DNA of 64,000 bases from Methylobacterium oryzae (lineage in GTDB: Bacteria > Pseudomonadota > Alphaproteobacteria > Rhizobiales > Beijerinckiaceae). The notes under the pieces are model-generated. The model made no database searches. It was not told where the DNA came from and worked only from the letters and a program-made list of their open reading frames with translations. Position 1 is the stretch's first letter, and every line of letters starts with the position of its first letter. The stretch is from the NCBI RefSeq assembly GCF_021398735.1, contig NZ_CP090349.1:4607001-4671000 (forward strand). The letters are read 5' to 3'. A program made the translations under genes and the position numbers. Of the stretch, positions 44,842 to 54,258 are shown in pieces.

Positions 44842-47800
44842 ATGGAACTCGTCCGGTTCGCTCTGAAGTTTCGCAAGAGCTTCTATGTTCTTGCCGTCCT
44901 CATGTTCCTCGCGGGGCTCGGCTCGATCACCGTCGCGCCGAAGGACGTGCTGCCCGCCGTCGATATCCCGGTGGTGGTGGTGGTGTGGACCTATAACGGT
45001 CTCGACGCGACCGACATGGTCCAGCGCATCACGAACTACAGCGAGTTCTCGCTGTCGAGCAACGTGAACAACATCCGCCGAATCGAGTCGACGTCGATCC
45101 AGGGCACGGTGACCGAGCGGATCTACTTCGATTCCGCGGTCAGCATCGATCTGGCGATGACCCAGGTCGACTCGGCGATGAACGCGATCCGCTCGCGCAT
45201 GCCGCCGGGCGTGCAGCCTCCCGTCATCATGCGCTTCTCCGCCTCGTCGGTGCCCGTCATTCAGATGGCGCTGTCGTCCTCGAAGCTGCCGCTCACCAAG
45301 GTCTTCGACTACGCGCAGTACCGGACCCGTCGCCGGCTCGCCGAGGTGCCGGGCTCGACCCTGCCCTCGCCCTACGGCGGCGCGCCGCGTCAGGTCATGG
45401 TCGATCTCGACCCCGGCAAGCTGCGCGCGATCGGCATGACGCCGCTCGATGTCCTGAACGCGGTCCTCAAGCAGAACCTCGTCGTGCCCTCGGGCCTCGC
45501 GAAGATCGGGACGCAGCAATACACGGTGCGGCTGAACTCGAGCCCGCAGCTGGTCGATCAGCTCAACCGCATTCCGATCAAGGTCGAGAACAACCAGCCG
45601 GTCCTGCTGCGCGACGTCGCCCATGTCCGGGACGGCTCGCCCCCGCAGATCAACATCGTCCGCGCCGACGGCCACCACTCCGTCCTGTTGCAGGTCCTCA
45701 AGAACGGCGCGGCCTCGACCCTGGACGTCGTGAACGCCGTCAAGGCCGCCCTGCCGGACATCCACGCGGCCGCGCCGAAGGGCATGACCATCACGCCGCT
45801 GTTCGATCAGTCAGTCTTCGTCTCGGACGCCATCTCCGACGTGGTGCGCGAGGCGGTGATCGCTGCGGGGCTCACCGGTCTCGCCATCCTGCTGTTCCTC
45901 GGCTCCTGGCGCTCGACCATCGTGGTGCTGGTCTCCATCCCGCTCTGCATCCTGACCTCCCTGTCGATCCTGGTTGCTCTGGGCCAGACCGTCAACGTGA
46001 TGACCCTGGGCGGCCTCGCCTTGGCCGTCGGCATCCTCGTGGACGACGCGACGGTCGCGATCGAGAACACCTACCGGATGTTCGAGGAAGGCTTCTCCTT
46101 CCGGCGCTCGGTGGTCGAGGGCGTGGCCGGCATCGCCAAGCCGGCCCTGATCTCCACGCTGGCGATCTGCTCGGCCTTCTCGGCGGTCTTCTTCCTCACG
46201 GACGCGCCCCGCTACCTCTTCGTCCCGCAGGCCGAGGCGGTGGTCTTCGCGATGCTGACCTCCTACCTCCTGTCGCGGACGCTGGTGGCGATCCTCATCG
46301 ACGTCCTGGTCGCCCCGGAATACGCCCGGCATCACGGCCCGGCCGCCGAGGTCGATGGGGCGTCACCACCCCGCCGCCGCTCCGTCCTCAGCCGGATTCT
46401 CCGTGCGCCGACACGGCCCCTCGCTTGGCTGCTTCAATATCCGCTGCGCGGCGCCCTCGCCTTCCGCAACGCGTTCGAGCGCGGGTTCGCGCGCTTCCAC
46501 GCGGGCTATGTCGGCCTCCTGTCCGCGGTGCTCGGGCACCCGGCCCGCGCGCTGTCCGGCGCGCTCGCCGTCGTCGCGGTGACAGCCGCGATCTTCCCCT
46601 TCGTCGGTCAGGACTACTTCCCGCAGATCGAATCCAGCCAGATGACCCTGCATATCCGCACCCGGCCGGGCGAGCGGATCGAGCAGGCGGAGAAGACCTT
46701 CGCGCAGGTCGAGGACGTCGTCCGGCAGGTCGTCCCGAAGGACGAGCTCGGGCTCATCCTGGACAATATCGGCCTCCCCGCCTCGAACTACAACTTCGCC
46801 TTCATGGATGCGTCGTTCGTCGCCTACAATGACGGGCAGATGCTCATCAACCTGAAGGGTGAGCATAAGCCGATCTCCTTCTACGAGAAGCGGCTGCGCC
46901 AGGTCCTGCACCAGGCCTTCCCCGACGACACCTTCTACTTCCAGCCGTCCGACATCATCACGCAGATCCTGAATTTCGGGACCGTCGCGCAGATCGACGT
47001 GCAGGTCTCCGGGCGGCACGATGCCGAGGACCTCGCCGTGGCGCAGGACCTCGTCCGCCGCATCGCGGCGGTCCGCGGCGCCGTCGACGTCCACCTGCAC
47101 CAGATCGTCGACGCCCCGCAGATGTACGTGAACGTCGACCGCAGGCTGGCCTCCGAGATGGGCGTCAGCGAGCAGTCCATCGCGCAGAACCTGAACGTCT
47201 CGCTCTCCGGCTCCTTCCAGGTCAGCCCGAACTTCTGGGCCGATCCCAAGTCCGGCATGCCGTATCAGCTCTGGGTCCAGACGCCGGAGTGGCGCAACGC
47301 CGACATCACGCAGCTGATGAACACGCCGGTCTCGGTGCACACGGACGCGGGTGACAGGCCCGGCATCCCGATCCTGCTGTCGAACATCGCCACGATGCAG
47401 CGGCAGCCTGAGCAGACCGTGATCAACCACGTCAACCAGCAGCCGACCTTCGACATCCTCGCCAACGTCCAGAACGCGGATCTCGGCAGTGTCCGAAACG
47501 CCGTGGACCGGATCGTCGCCGAGGAGCAGGTCAAGCTCCCGGCCCCGGACAAGATCCTCGTCCGCGGCCAGATCGAGAGCATGGAGAGCGCCTTCTCGCG
47601 CATCGAGCTCGGGCTCGGGATCGCGCTGGTGGCGGTCTACCTGCTGCTCGTCCTGAACTACCAGACGTGGGTCGACCCCTTCGTGGTCATCGCCGCCCTG
47701 CCGCTGGCCTTCTGCGGCATCGTGATGAGCCTGTTCATCACCAGCACGGCGTTCTCGATCCCCGCCCTGTTCGGCGCGATCATGTCGGTCGGCGTGGCGA

Positions 47801-48108
47801 GCGCGAACTCGATCCTGCTCGTCACATTCGCCAAAGAGCACCGCGAGGCCACCGGCTGCTCTGCCCGCGAGGCCGCCCTGATGGCCGGCCATACCCGCCT
47901 CCGGCCGGTGCTCATGACCGCCTCCGCGATGTTCCTGGGCCTGATCCCGATGGCGATCGGGTCCGGCGAAGGCGCCGAGCAGAACGCCGCCCTTGCCCGC
48001 GCGGTGATGGGCGGGATCGGGATGGGCACCGTCTCGACCCTGCTCTTCGTCCCCCTTCTCTACACCCTGCTCCGCCGCAACCCGATCAAGCCCCTCGAGG
48101 ATTATTGA
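44842..48108 (+). CDS. RND-family efflux permease
   Basis: A 1088-residue resistance-nodulation-division pump of the inner membrane. It has two 6-TM halves, each preceded by TM1 and a large periplasmic loop. The TM4 proton-relay aspartates are present in VGILVDDATVAIENT (near residue 400). Repeat-2 landmarks include NYQTWVDPFVVIAALPLAF and FGAIMSVGVASANSILL. The start at 44842 gives MELVRFALKFRKSFYVL; a longer frame upstream lacks a membrane-compatible N-terminus. The MFP adaptor follows directly (TGATG overlap). No outer-membrane channel gene is present nearby. Confidence 0.93.
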   Translation: MELVRFALKFRKSFYVLAVLMFLAGLGSITVAPKDVLPAVDIPVVVVVWTYNGLDATDMVQRITNYSEFSLSSNVNNIRRIESTSIQGTVTERIYFDSAVSIDLAMTQVDSAMNAIRSRMPPGVQPPVIMRFSASSVPVIQMALSSSKLPLTKVFDYAQYRTRRRLAEVPGSTLPSPYGGAPRQVMVDLDPGKLRAIGMTPLDVLNAVLKQNLVVPSGLAKIGTQQYTVRLNSSPQLVDQLNRIPIKVENNQPVLLRDVAHVRDGSPPQINIVRADGHHSVLLQVLKNGAASTLDVVNAVKAALPDIHAAAPKGMTITPLFDQSVFVSDAISDVVREAVIAAGLTGLAILLFLGSWRSTIVVLVSIPLCILTSLSILVALGQTVNVMTLGGLALAVGILVDDATVAIENTYRMFEEGFSFRRSVVEGVAGIAKPALISTLAICSAFSAVFFLTDAPRYLFVPQAEAVVFAMLTSYLLSRTLVAILIDVLVAPEYARHHGPAAEVDGASPPRRRSVLSRILRAPTRPLAWLLQYPLRGALAFRNAFERGFARFHAGYVGLLSAVLGHPARALSGALAVVAVTAAIFPFVGQDYFPQIESSQMTLHIRTRPGERIEQAEKTFAQVEDVVRQVVPKDELGLILDNIGLPASNYNFAFMDASFVAYNDGQMLINLKGEHKPISFYEKRLRQVLHQAFPDDTFYFQPSDIITQILNFGTVAQIDVQVSGRHDAEDLAVAQDLVRRIAAVRGAVDVHLHQIVDAPQMYVNVDRRLASEMGVSEQSIAQNLNVSLSGSFQVSPNFWADPKSGMPYQLWVQTPEWRNADITQLMNTPVSVHTDAGDRPGIPILLSNIATMQRQPEQTVINHVNQQPTFDILANVQNADLGSVRNAVDRIVAEEQVKLPAPDKILVRGQIESMESAFSRIELGLGIALVAVYLLLVLNYQTWVDPFVVIAALPLAFCGIVMSLFITSTAFSIPALFGAIMSVGVASANSILLVTFAKEHREATGCSAREAALMAGHTRLRPVLMTASAMFLGLIPMAIGSGEGAEQNAALARAVMGGIGMGTVSTLLFVPLLYTLLRRNPIKPLEDY

Positions 48109-49493
48109 TGACCCGTTTCAACGACGCCCCCGGGAGCGGCGCCGAGGCTGCCGCGCGGGCGCACCAGCACGCGGTCGAGATCGACCCGCTGCGGCAGGAC
48201 GGGGCCGGCGAGGCCCTCGTCCACGCGGTGCCGCCGCCGCCGCGCAAGCGCCCGTTCCTCGTGGCGTTCCTCGCGCTCGGCAGCGCCCTCGGGCTCGGCG
48301 CCTGGCACCATTGGGAAACCTACCAGGCCTCCCTGGAGACCCAGGCCGAGGCCGTGAACTTCGTTCCGACGGTCCGCACCGGGCCGGCGCAGGTGGATGA
48401 CGGGCCCATGACGCTGACCCTGCCGGGCCAGACCGAGGCCTTCGACCATGCCGACATCTTCGCCCGCGCCACCGGCTACATCGCCGAGCGCCGGGTCGAC
48501 ATCGGGTCGCGGGTCAAGAAGGGCGACCTGCTGGTCCGGATCGCCGCGCCCGACCTCGACCAGCAGGCCCGGCAGGCCGAGGCCCAACTCGGCCAGTTCA
48601 AGGCGCAGCTCGCCGTCGCGCAGGCGGATGTGGAGCAGGCCAAGGCCAGCGTGACGCTCGCGAACGTGACCGACGCCCGCACCGCGACCCTGGCCGGACA
48701 AGGCTGGGCCTCGAAGCAGAACGCCGACCAGACCCGCGCGGGGATGCTGACCGCCACCGCGACCCTCGCCGCCGCGCAGGCGAAGGTGAAGGTCGCGGAA
48801 GCCAACATCACCGCCCAGCAGGCGACCGTCGACCGGCTCCGCACGCTGACCACCTTCGAGAACGTCGTCGCGCCGTTCGACGGCATCGTGACCGCCCGCA
48901 AGGTCGATGTCGGCGACCTCGTCCACGGCGATGCCGGCTCCGGGACGCCGCTCTTCACGGTCGACAGCACCGATGTCCTGCGCGTCGCGGTGCAGGTGCC
49001 GCAATCGGCCGCCGTGGGCATCCGCGACGGGGTGAAGGCGCGCGTCCAGGTCGCGCAGATCCCGGACCGGACCTTCGACGGCACGGTCTCGCGCAGCTCG
49101 GTGGCTCTCCAATCCTCGGTGCGGACGCTGGACACGGAGGTCGACGTCGCCAATCCCGACGGAATCCTGCGGCCGGGCCTCTACGTCGCCGTCACTTTCG
49201 CGGTGCCGCGCACGCATCCGCGGGTGATCGTGCCGTCCGAGGCGCTCATCTTCGACGCGGAGGGGACGCGCGTGGCCGTGGTCGGGGCGGACGACACCGT
49301 CCGGCTCCGGCCGATCACGATCGCGCGCGATCTCGGCACGCGCCTCGAGCTGCGCAGCGGCCTCGACAGCGGCGAGACCGTCGTCCTCAACCCGCCCGCC
49401 GGCCTTCAGGACGGCAGCCGCGTCGTCCCCCGCGGCTCCGTCGCCTCTCAGGTCCCGACAGCCAAGCTCTCCGAGCAGGCGAGCGCGGAGTGA
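48108..49493 (+). CDS. RND efflux periplasmic adaptor (MFP)
   Basis: A 461-residue membrane-fusion protein. After a polar, proline-rich N-terminal segment comes one TM helix (FLVAFLALGSALGLGAW, about 48-64). Then the two lipoyl half-motifs (ADIFARATGYIAERRVDIGSRVKKGD, in part; VVAPFDGIVTARKVDVGDLV) flank a long coiled-coil hairpin (about 145-245). A beta-barrel and membrane-proximal domain follow. Its ATG overlaps the permease stop (TGATG), so the pump subunits are co-translated in permease-first order. Confidence 0.92.
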   Translation: MTRFNDAPGSGAEAAARAHQHAVEIDPLRQDGAGEALVHAVPPPPRKRPFLVAFLALGSALGLGAWHHWETYQASLETQAEAVNFVPTVRTGPAQVDDGPMTLTLPGQTEAFDHADIFARATGYIAERRVDIGSRVKKGDLLVRIAAPDLDQQARQAEAQLGQFKAQLAVAQADVEQAKASVTLANVTDARTATLAGQGWASKQNADQTRAGMLTATATLAAAQAKVKVAEANITAQQATVDRLRTLTTFENVVAPFDGIVTARKVDVGDLVHGDAGSGTPLFTVDSTDVLRVAVQVPQSAAVGIRDGVKARVQVAQIPDRTFDGTVSRSSVALQSSVRTLDTEVDVANPDGILRPGLYVAVTFAVPRTHPRVIVPSEALIFDAEGTRVAVVGADDTVRLRPITIARDLGTRLELRSGLDSGETVVLNPPAGLQDGSRVVPRGSVASQVPTAKLSEQASAE

Positions 49494-49669
49494 GGCGCAT
49501 GGTCCAGATCCCTCGCTCCCTTGTAAGCTTCGCCGGCGGGATGACGCAGGTCGGCCGCCGCGACCGAACCGCATTTGACTCCGGCTCCGAAGAGGATAAT
49601 TCCACCTCTCCCTCCGAGCCGCAGGAGACCAGACAGGGCCGGCGAATACAAAATAAGAAGGAAAAACGA

Positions 49670-50350
49670 ATGGCCAGCGTATTGGTAGTCGAGGACGACC
49701 GGCGGGTCGCCGCGGAGATCGGTTCGGCCCTCGCGGAATACGGATTTCAGGTCGACGAAGCCCCCAGTGGCAGCATCGGACTACGCAAGGCCCTGGACGG
49801 TAACTTTGACGTGATCGTGCTCGACCGGATGCTCCCGGAGATCGACGGCCTGTCGCTGCTGACCGAGCTGCGCGCCGCGAAGGTCTCGACGCCAGTCCTG
49901 ATCCTCAGCGCCCTGTCGGCCGTCAACGAGCGTGTCGACGGGCTGCGCGCCGGCGGAGACGACTACTTGGCCAAGCCATTCGAGTTCATCGAGCTGACCG
50001 CCCGCGTCGACGCGCTGGCGCGGCGCAAGATGGCCGCGGAGGCGGTGAACGAACTCGTCGTCGGCGACCTGCGCCTCGACCTGATCGAGCGCGTCCTCCA
50101 CTGCGGGAACCGGGAAATTGAGCTCCTGCCCAAGGAATTCGCGATCATCGAGTTCCTGATGCAGAACGCCGGCACGCTGGTGAGCCGGAAGATGATCTTC
50201 GAATCCGTCTGGGGCTACAGCTTCAATCACCAGTCCAGCGTCATTGACGTCCACATCGGCAAGATCCGCAAGAAGCTCGATCCCGACGGGCTGAACCCGC
50301 GGATCCACACGGTGCGCAACACGGGCTTCATCCTCCGTGCGCCTTCTTGA
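49670..50350 (+). CDS. OmpR-family response regulator
   Basis: A 226-residue two-component regulator. The receiver has the phospho-acceptor Asp in VIVLDRMLPEIDG (about residue 51) and the Lys in LAKPFEF. The OmpR/PhoB winged helix contains SSVIDVHIGKIRKKLDPDG. The ribosome-binding site AAGAAGGAAA precedes the ATG at 49670. It overlaps the start of the sensor kinase by 14 bases. It probably controls the RND pump and itself; the signal is unknown. Confidence 0.92.
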   Translation: MASVLVVEDDRRVAAEIGSALAEYGFQVDEAPSGSIGLRKALDGNFDVIVLDRMLPEIDGLSLLTELRAAKVSTPVLILSALSAVNERVDGLRAGGDDYLAKPFEFIELTARVDALARRKMAAEAVNELVVGDLRLDLIERVLHCGNREIELLPKEFAIIEFLMQNAGTLVSRKMIFESVWGYSFNHQSSVIDVHIGKIRKKLDPDGLNPRIHTVRNTGFILRAPS

Positions 50351-51722
50351 GGTCCGGCGCACCAGCGGATTCCGCGTCGCGTGCCTGTTCTTCGCGACCT
50401 TCGGGACCGCCTCGCTGGCGCTCTCGGGCTTCCTCTACGTCGACACGCGCAGCTACGGCCGCAAGGCCGCGTTCGAGTGGGTCGAGTGGGAATCGAAGCA
50501 CCTCCTGAACCTGTCGCCGCGCGCGCTGCGCGAGCGGATCGACGCGTCCGAGGATTTCGCCGAGGGCGGCCGCCCGCTCGTCCTGTTCGGGCCCGACCAC
50601 GTTCGCCGGGCCGGCGCGCCGATCGCCTTCCCCGACAGGGCGCCGATCGGGAAGCCGTTCATCCTGGCGCAGCCGCTGGATCACCGCAGCCGCACGCTCT
50701 TCAGCCAGCTCACCGAGCTTCCGAGCGGCGAGTACGTGCTGGTCAGCCGCTCGGCCCAGGATCTCCAGTCCCTCGAGAAGGCGCTGGTCGAGACCTTTGT
50801 CTGGGGCATGGCCGCCACCATCGTGATCGGCCTGATCGGTGCCGTCGTGTTCGGCGCCGGCTCGCTGCGGCAGAACGATGCGATCACCAAGGCGGTCGAG
50901 CGCATCATGCGCGGCGACCTGAGCGAGCGCCTGCCGACGCGCGGCGTCTCGGCCGACCTCGCTCACCTCACGCGCGTCGTGAACGACATGCTCGACCAGC
51001 TCGAGCGGCTGATGCTGGAGATCAAGGGCGTCAACGAGAACATCGCCCACGACCTGCGCACCCCGCTGACCCGGGTGGTCGGCACGCTGGAGCGGTCGCT
51101 GCGCAAGGCCGACAGCGTCGCGGCCTTCCGCGCCTTCAACGAGGACGTCCTGGCCGAGGTCAAGAGCATCGTCGTCCGGTTCTCGGCCCTGCTGCGCATC
51201 TCCGAGATGGAGGACCGCCTGCGCCGATCTGGCTTCACCCAGGTCGATCTCGGCCGGCTGCTCGAGGATGCGGTGGAGTACTACGAGCCCCTGGCGATCG
51301 AGCGCGACATCCGACTTCTCTGGGACCGGCCGGACGGCCCGTGCGCGATCGAGGGCGACCGCAGCCTGATCTTCGAGGCGGTGAGCAACCTGATCGACAA
51401 CGCCCTGAAGTTCACGCCGGCCGGCGGGCAGGTGACGGTCGCGCTGCTCCGGAATCCGACGGGGATCCAGGTCACCGATACGGGCTGCGGCATCCCCGCG
51501 GAGGAGCTGAGCGCCGTGCGCGCCCGGTACCGCCGCGGCGCGCTGAAGACCGACAAGAGCGGGTTCGGGATCGGCCTGAGCCTGGTCGATTCCATCGCGC
51601 GGCTGCACAGCGCCACCTTCGACATCGCCTCCGACGGGAGCGGCTGCCGCGTGACCCTCAGCTGGACCCACAGCGTCGCGGGGCACCCGTCGATCGACCT
51701 CCTGCCGGCCGCATCCCTCTGA
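50337..51722 (+). CDS. Two-component sensor histidine kinase
   Basis: A 461-residue membrane kinase with two transmembrane helices (about 12-34 and 150-175), a periplasmic sensing loop, and a HAMP domain (about 178-230). The H box is ENIAHDLRTPLTR with the phosphorylated His, followed by the N box SNLIDNALKF, G1 VTDTGCGIP and G2 FGIGLSLVDSIAR. The GTG start at 50337 overlaps the response regulator. Cognate of the preceding OmpR protein, probably regulating the adjacent efflux pump. Confidence 0.92.
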   Translation: MRLLEVRRTSGFRVACLFFATFGTASLALSGFLYVDTRSYGRKAAFEWVEWESKHLLNLSPRALRERIDASEDFAEGGRPLVLFGPDHVRRAGAPIAFPDRAPIGKPFILAQPLDHRSRTLFSQLTELPSGEYVLVSRSAQDLQSLEKALVETFVWGMAATIVIGLIGAVVFGAGSLRQNDAITKAVERIMRGDLSERLPTRGVSADLAHLTRVVNDMLDQLERLMLEIKGVNENIAHDLRTPLTRVVGTLERSLRKADSVAAFRAFNEDVLAEVKSIVVRFSALLRISEMEDRLRRSGFTQVDLGRLLEDAVEYYEPLAIERDIRLLWDRPDGPCAIEGDRSLIFEAVSNLIDNALKFTPAGGQVTVALLRNPTGIQVTDTGCGIPAEELSAVRARYRRGALKTDKSGFGIGLSLVDSIARLHSATFDIASDGSGCRVTLSWTHSVAGHPSIDLLPAASL

Positions 51723-51740
51723 CGCCGTCGTCACGCCGTC

Positions 51741-51779
51741 GCGCCCGGCCGGTCCCGCATCGCGGGGCGTGCCGGGCGC
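51741..51779. terminator. Nested hairpin between convergent genes
   Basis: Outer stem GCGCCCGGC / GCCGGGCGC and inner stem CCCGC / GCGGG. It sits between the sensor kinase end and the small secreted-protein end on the opposite strand, a candidate bidirectional terminator without a T tract. Confidence 0.45.
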
Positions 51780-51800
51780 GGGGCCGAACCGGGTGGGCGC

Positions 51801-52094
51801 TCAGTAGGCGGGCTGGCCGCGGCGGCGCTCGCGGCTGTTGAGATGGCTCCACTGGCGATTGGCCGGGACGGTCTCGACCGCGCTGGGCCGCTGGATCGCG
51901 GCGCTGTAGCCGGTCGCTCCCTCCCACATGCCGCCCGCCTTGTCGTTGCCCTCGGAGGCGGACCACGCGTCGAGGCCGCTGCCGTTGGTCCGGACGATGA
52001 GGCTGGGATCGATGGTCGCGCCACCGTCCTGAGCGAGAGCAGGTCCCGCGATCAGCATCGCGCCCATCGAGCAGGCGAGGACGATGTTCTTCAT
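51801..52094 (-). CDS. Small secreted protein
   Basis: A 97-residue exported protein with a signal peptide (LACSMGAMLIAGPALAQ). The mature sequence is polar, with SASEGNDKAGGMWEGATGYS and an Arg-rich C-terminus (HLNSRERRRGQPAY). No family is recognised. It is transcribed toward the efflux operon's two-component genes, converging with them, and is unlikely to share their regulation. Confidence 0.6.
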   Translation of the reverse strand: MKNIVLACSMGAMLIAGPALAQDGGATIDPSLIVRTNGSGLDAWSASEGNDKAGGMWEGATGYSAAIQRPSAVETVPANRQWSHLNSRERRRGQPAY

Positions 52095-52346
52095 GATGAT
52101 CTCCCGTTACACAAACTGTCGCTCACCGGCGACGTGGTAGTAAGATGCTGCAATACCCATTTAAACTCTATATTTTATTGCGGAATAATTCTTTCGCTCT
52201 TTGGACGGGCTTCAATCTTGAAACGATTTTTGAATTTCTCGTGGAGGATGGCCTCAGGTCGGCCACATCCCGGTCACCGGGATCGGGGCTTGTGTCGCCC
52301 AGGCCTGACGGACAATCCTGCCCGGCTTGCGCCGGCAGCGAGCACG

Positions 52347-52373
52347 AAAAAGCCGACCGGTTGCCCGGTCGGC
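52347..52373 (-). terminator. Rho-independent terminator
   Basis: Perfect 9-bp stem (GCCGACCGG / CCGGTCGGC at 52352-52360 and 52365-52373) with loop TTGC, followed on the minus strand by five T residues (52347-52351). Ends the candidate small RNA. Confidence 0.75.
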
Positions 52374-52492
52374 GAAGTCGTATGGGTCTGAAGCTCTGGG
52401 TCAGACCGGCCCTGCCCTGGTACCCGGGCCAGCCGCTCTGAAACCATAGCATCCGCTCGGTCGGCGGCGAAGCAAGCCGCTGAAGAGCTGAC
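52347..52492 (-). ncRNA. Candidate small RNA with own promoter and terminator
   Basis: A candidate transcript of about 146 nt on the minus strand. A promoter-like TTGCTT (52522-52527) and ATCTAC (52499-52504) are separated by 17 bases. The 3' end is the T-tailed stem-loop at 52347-52373. Inside, GGTCTGA / TCAGACC (52385-52391, 52401-52407) forms a 7-bp stem, and GC-rich CTGG/CCAG pairs occur around 52416-52432. It does not match known tRNA, SRP or tmRNA cores by eye. The remainder of the 52095-52656 gap holds no gene. Confidence 0.4.
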
Positions 52493-52593
52493 TCTCTTGT
52501 AGATGATTTTGCGACGATCGCAAGCAAAAGATCTTTTATTTGTTGAATATGGCCCAATTTACGAGATAACTTACTTGGCGTTCCAAATAGAGA

Positions 52594-52615
52594 AGCCCGG
52601 CCTTGCGGCCGGGCT
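52594..52615 (-). terminator. Rho-independent terminator of the porin gene
   Basis: Perfect 9-bp stem AGCCCGGCC / GGCCGGGCT with a TTGC loop, 42 bases past the porin stop. The minus strand continues TTCTCTATTTGG, a weak T-rich tail. Confidence 0.7.
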
Positions 52616-52656
52616 CGAGACTGGACGTTGCGCCCGCGAAGGCGCGTCGGATCGGT

Positions 52657-54258
52657 TCAGAAATCCCGCTGCACGCGGAACCGGAATTGGGCCGCATCCT
52701 GCGAATTGACGTAGCGCAGCGCGTTCTTCGAGATGTCCGGCGTGACGCCGCTGTTGAGCGCCGTGCGGATGTACTCGCCCTCGACGCCGATATCGAGATC
52801 CTTCACGGGGGTCCAGATCAGGCTGGCGCCGGTGATCATCTGGTTGTTGCCCCGCAGGATGGGACTCGTGGCGAAGGCCAGGGCATTCGACGCACTGGCG
52901 CCGGCCGGGGCGAAGCCGAAGCCGAGGAGGCCCAGCGCGTTGCGCCCCTTGGAGCTGTAGTCGATCTGCGCGTAGCTGCCGAAGAAGGCCGAGCGCCAGG
53001 CGGGCGACCAGTAATGGAGCAGGGAGGCGACAGCGGAGAACGAGGTCGACAGTTCGAGGCGGCCGGTCGCGGGGTTGAGCACCGCGTCCGCGTAGTATTG
53101 CGCGAACGAGCCGCCGCCGACCGGCGCCGCGCCGAGGGCGTCGTACGGCGCCGTGTAGTTGGAGATGCCCGTATAGGCGATGGCACCCTGCCCGTAGGCG
53201 CCCTGGAGGTAGAGCGTGTCGCCCGTCGCGATGAACGGCAGGTTGACCTTCAGGCCGCCCTGGACCGCCCAGCCGTAGGCGTTCGAGGCGCGTCCCGTCG
53301 GCGAAATGCCCAGGCCGGTCGTGGCGGTGGTGATGCCCGCGACCGTGCTGCCGGCGTCGCCGGCATTGATCTCGTGGACGGCGGCCGAGAGCTGCGCCGA
53401 GCCCCAGGCCTGGTCGATGCGGGCCGCGCCGACGAAGTCCGGCATGCGGCTCTTCTGGGTGACGTCGACGAAGGCGACATTGCCGGGACCGACGACGATC
53501 GGCGCCAGCCAGGTCGAGGGGGTGAACGGGTTGAAGGCGTTGCTGTAGCCCGCGAAGCCGCCACCGGCCGTGAAGGCCCCGACGGCCGAGCCTGTGCCGA
53601 AGATCGGGAAGCGCCGGTAGGTCGGATCTTCCATCGAGGCGGTCAGCGTGATGCCGTTCCCGAGGATCGCCGAATAGGCGAGCAGGTTCGTGCTGAACGT
53701 ATCGGAGCCGGCCGTGCCGCCGATCAGCTCGAAGTCGTGCGCGTAGAAGTCGAAGAAGGAGGACGCGCGGCCCGCGGTGAGCCCGGCGAACTGAATGAAG
53801 GCCTTATCGGCGTTGACGTAGGTCTGCGTGCGCCCGAAGGCGTCGGCGCCGAGGCCCGCGATGGCCAAGCTCTCGCGCTGCCGGGATCCCGAGGTCAGGA
53901 ACGGGCCGCTGCGGTTGGCGACATCGATGCGCAGGAAGGCGCGCAGGGTTCCGTAATCGGTCTGGGTCCGCGAATCGACGTTCAGACGCATCAGGCCGAG
54001 ATAGCCGGTGAGGTCGCCGCCGCCGCCCGTGCGAACCTTGCTGGTCTGATACAGAAAGTCATACCGCGCCCGTCCGGACAGACGAATGCAGGTATCGGTC
54101 CCGGGGATGTAGAAGAAGCCGGCGCCGTAGGCGTTGCAAACGCGTACGAACTCGACCGGCGCAGCCTTAAACGTCGGGAGATCGGCAGCGTACGCACCGC
54201 CGATCGGGATCATCAGGGCCGAGGAGCCCAGTAACAGCGCCTTGATTCTGGTCATCAT
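52657..54258 (-). CDS. Outer membrane porin (Porin_2 family)
   Basis: A 533-residue beta-barrel porin. The signal peptide (LLLGSSALMIPIGGAYA) is followed by the Rhizobiales-porin N-terminus AADLPTFKAAPVEFVRVCNAYGAGFFYIPGTDTCIRLSGRARYD (in part), with the conserved paired Cys. The alternating strands end in a terminal aromatic (RFRVQRDF), as barrel proteins do. It is monocistronic, with the T-tailed hairpin downstream. A TTGACA hexamer (plus strand TGTCAA at 54406-54411) lies upstream and may be part of its promoter. Confidence 0.9.
   Translation of the reverse strand: MMTRIKALLLGSSALMIPIGGAYAADLPTFKAAPVEFVRVCNAYGAGFFYIPGTDTCIRLSGRARYDFLYQTSKVRTGGGGDLTGYLGLMRLNVDSRTQTDYGTLRAFLRIDVANRSGPFLTSGSRQRESLAIAGLGADAFGRTQTYVNADKAFIQFAGLTAGRASSFFDFYAHDFELIGGTAGSDTFSTNLLAYSAILGNGITLTASMEDPTYRRFPIFGTGSAVGAFTAGGGFAGYSNAFNPFTPSTWLAPIVVGPGNVAFVDVTQKSRMPDFVGAARIDQAWGSAQLSAAVHEINAGDAGSTVAGITTATTGLGISPTGRASNAYGWAVQGGLKVNLPFIATGDTLYLQGAYGQGAIAYTGISNYTAPYDALGAAPVGGGSFAQYYADAVLNPATGRLELSTSFSAVASLLHYWSPAWRSAFFGSYAQIDYSSKGRNALGLLGFGFAPAGASASNALAFATSPILRGNNQMITGASLIWTPVKDLDIGVEGEYIRTALNSGVTPDISKNALRYVNSQDAAQFRFRVQRDF

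Noticed and set aside
51741..51779. Possible riboswitch near the kinase end
   Set aside because: The structure is a simple nested hairpin between convergent genes with no leader to control; a terminator explains it.
52168..52557. A 129-residue minus-strand frame
   Set aside because: It reads through a T-tailed terminator and a promoter-like element and has no family or ribosome-binding site. A small RNA fits better.
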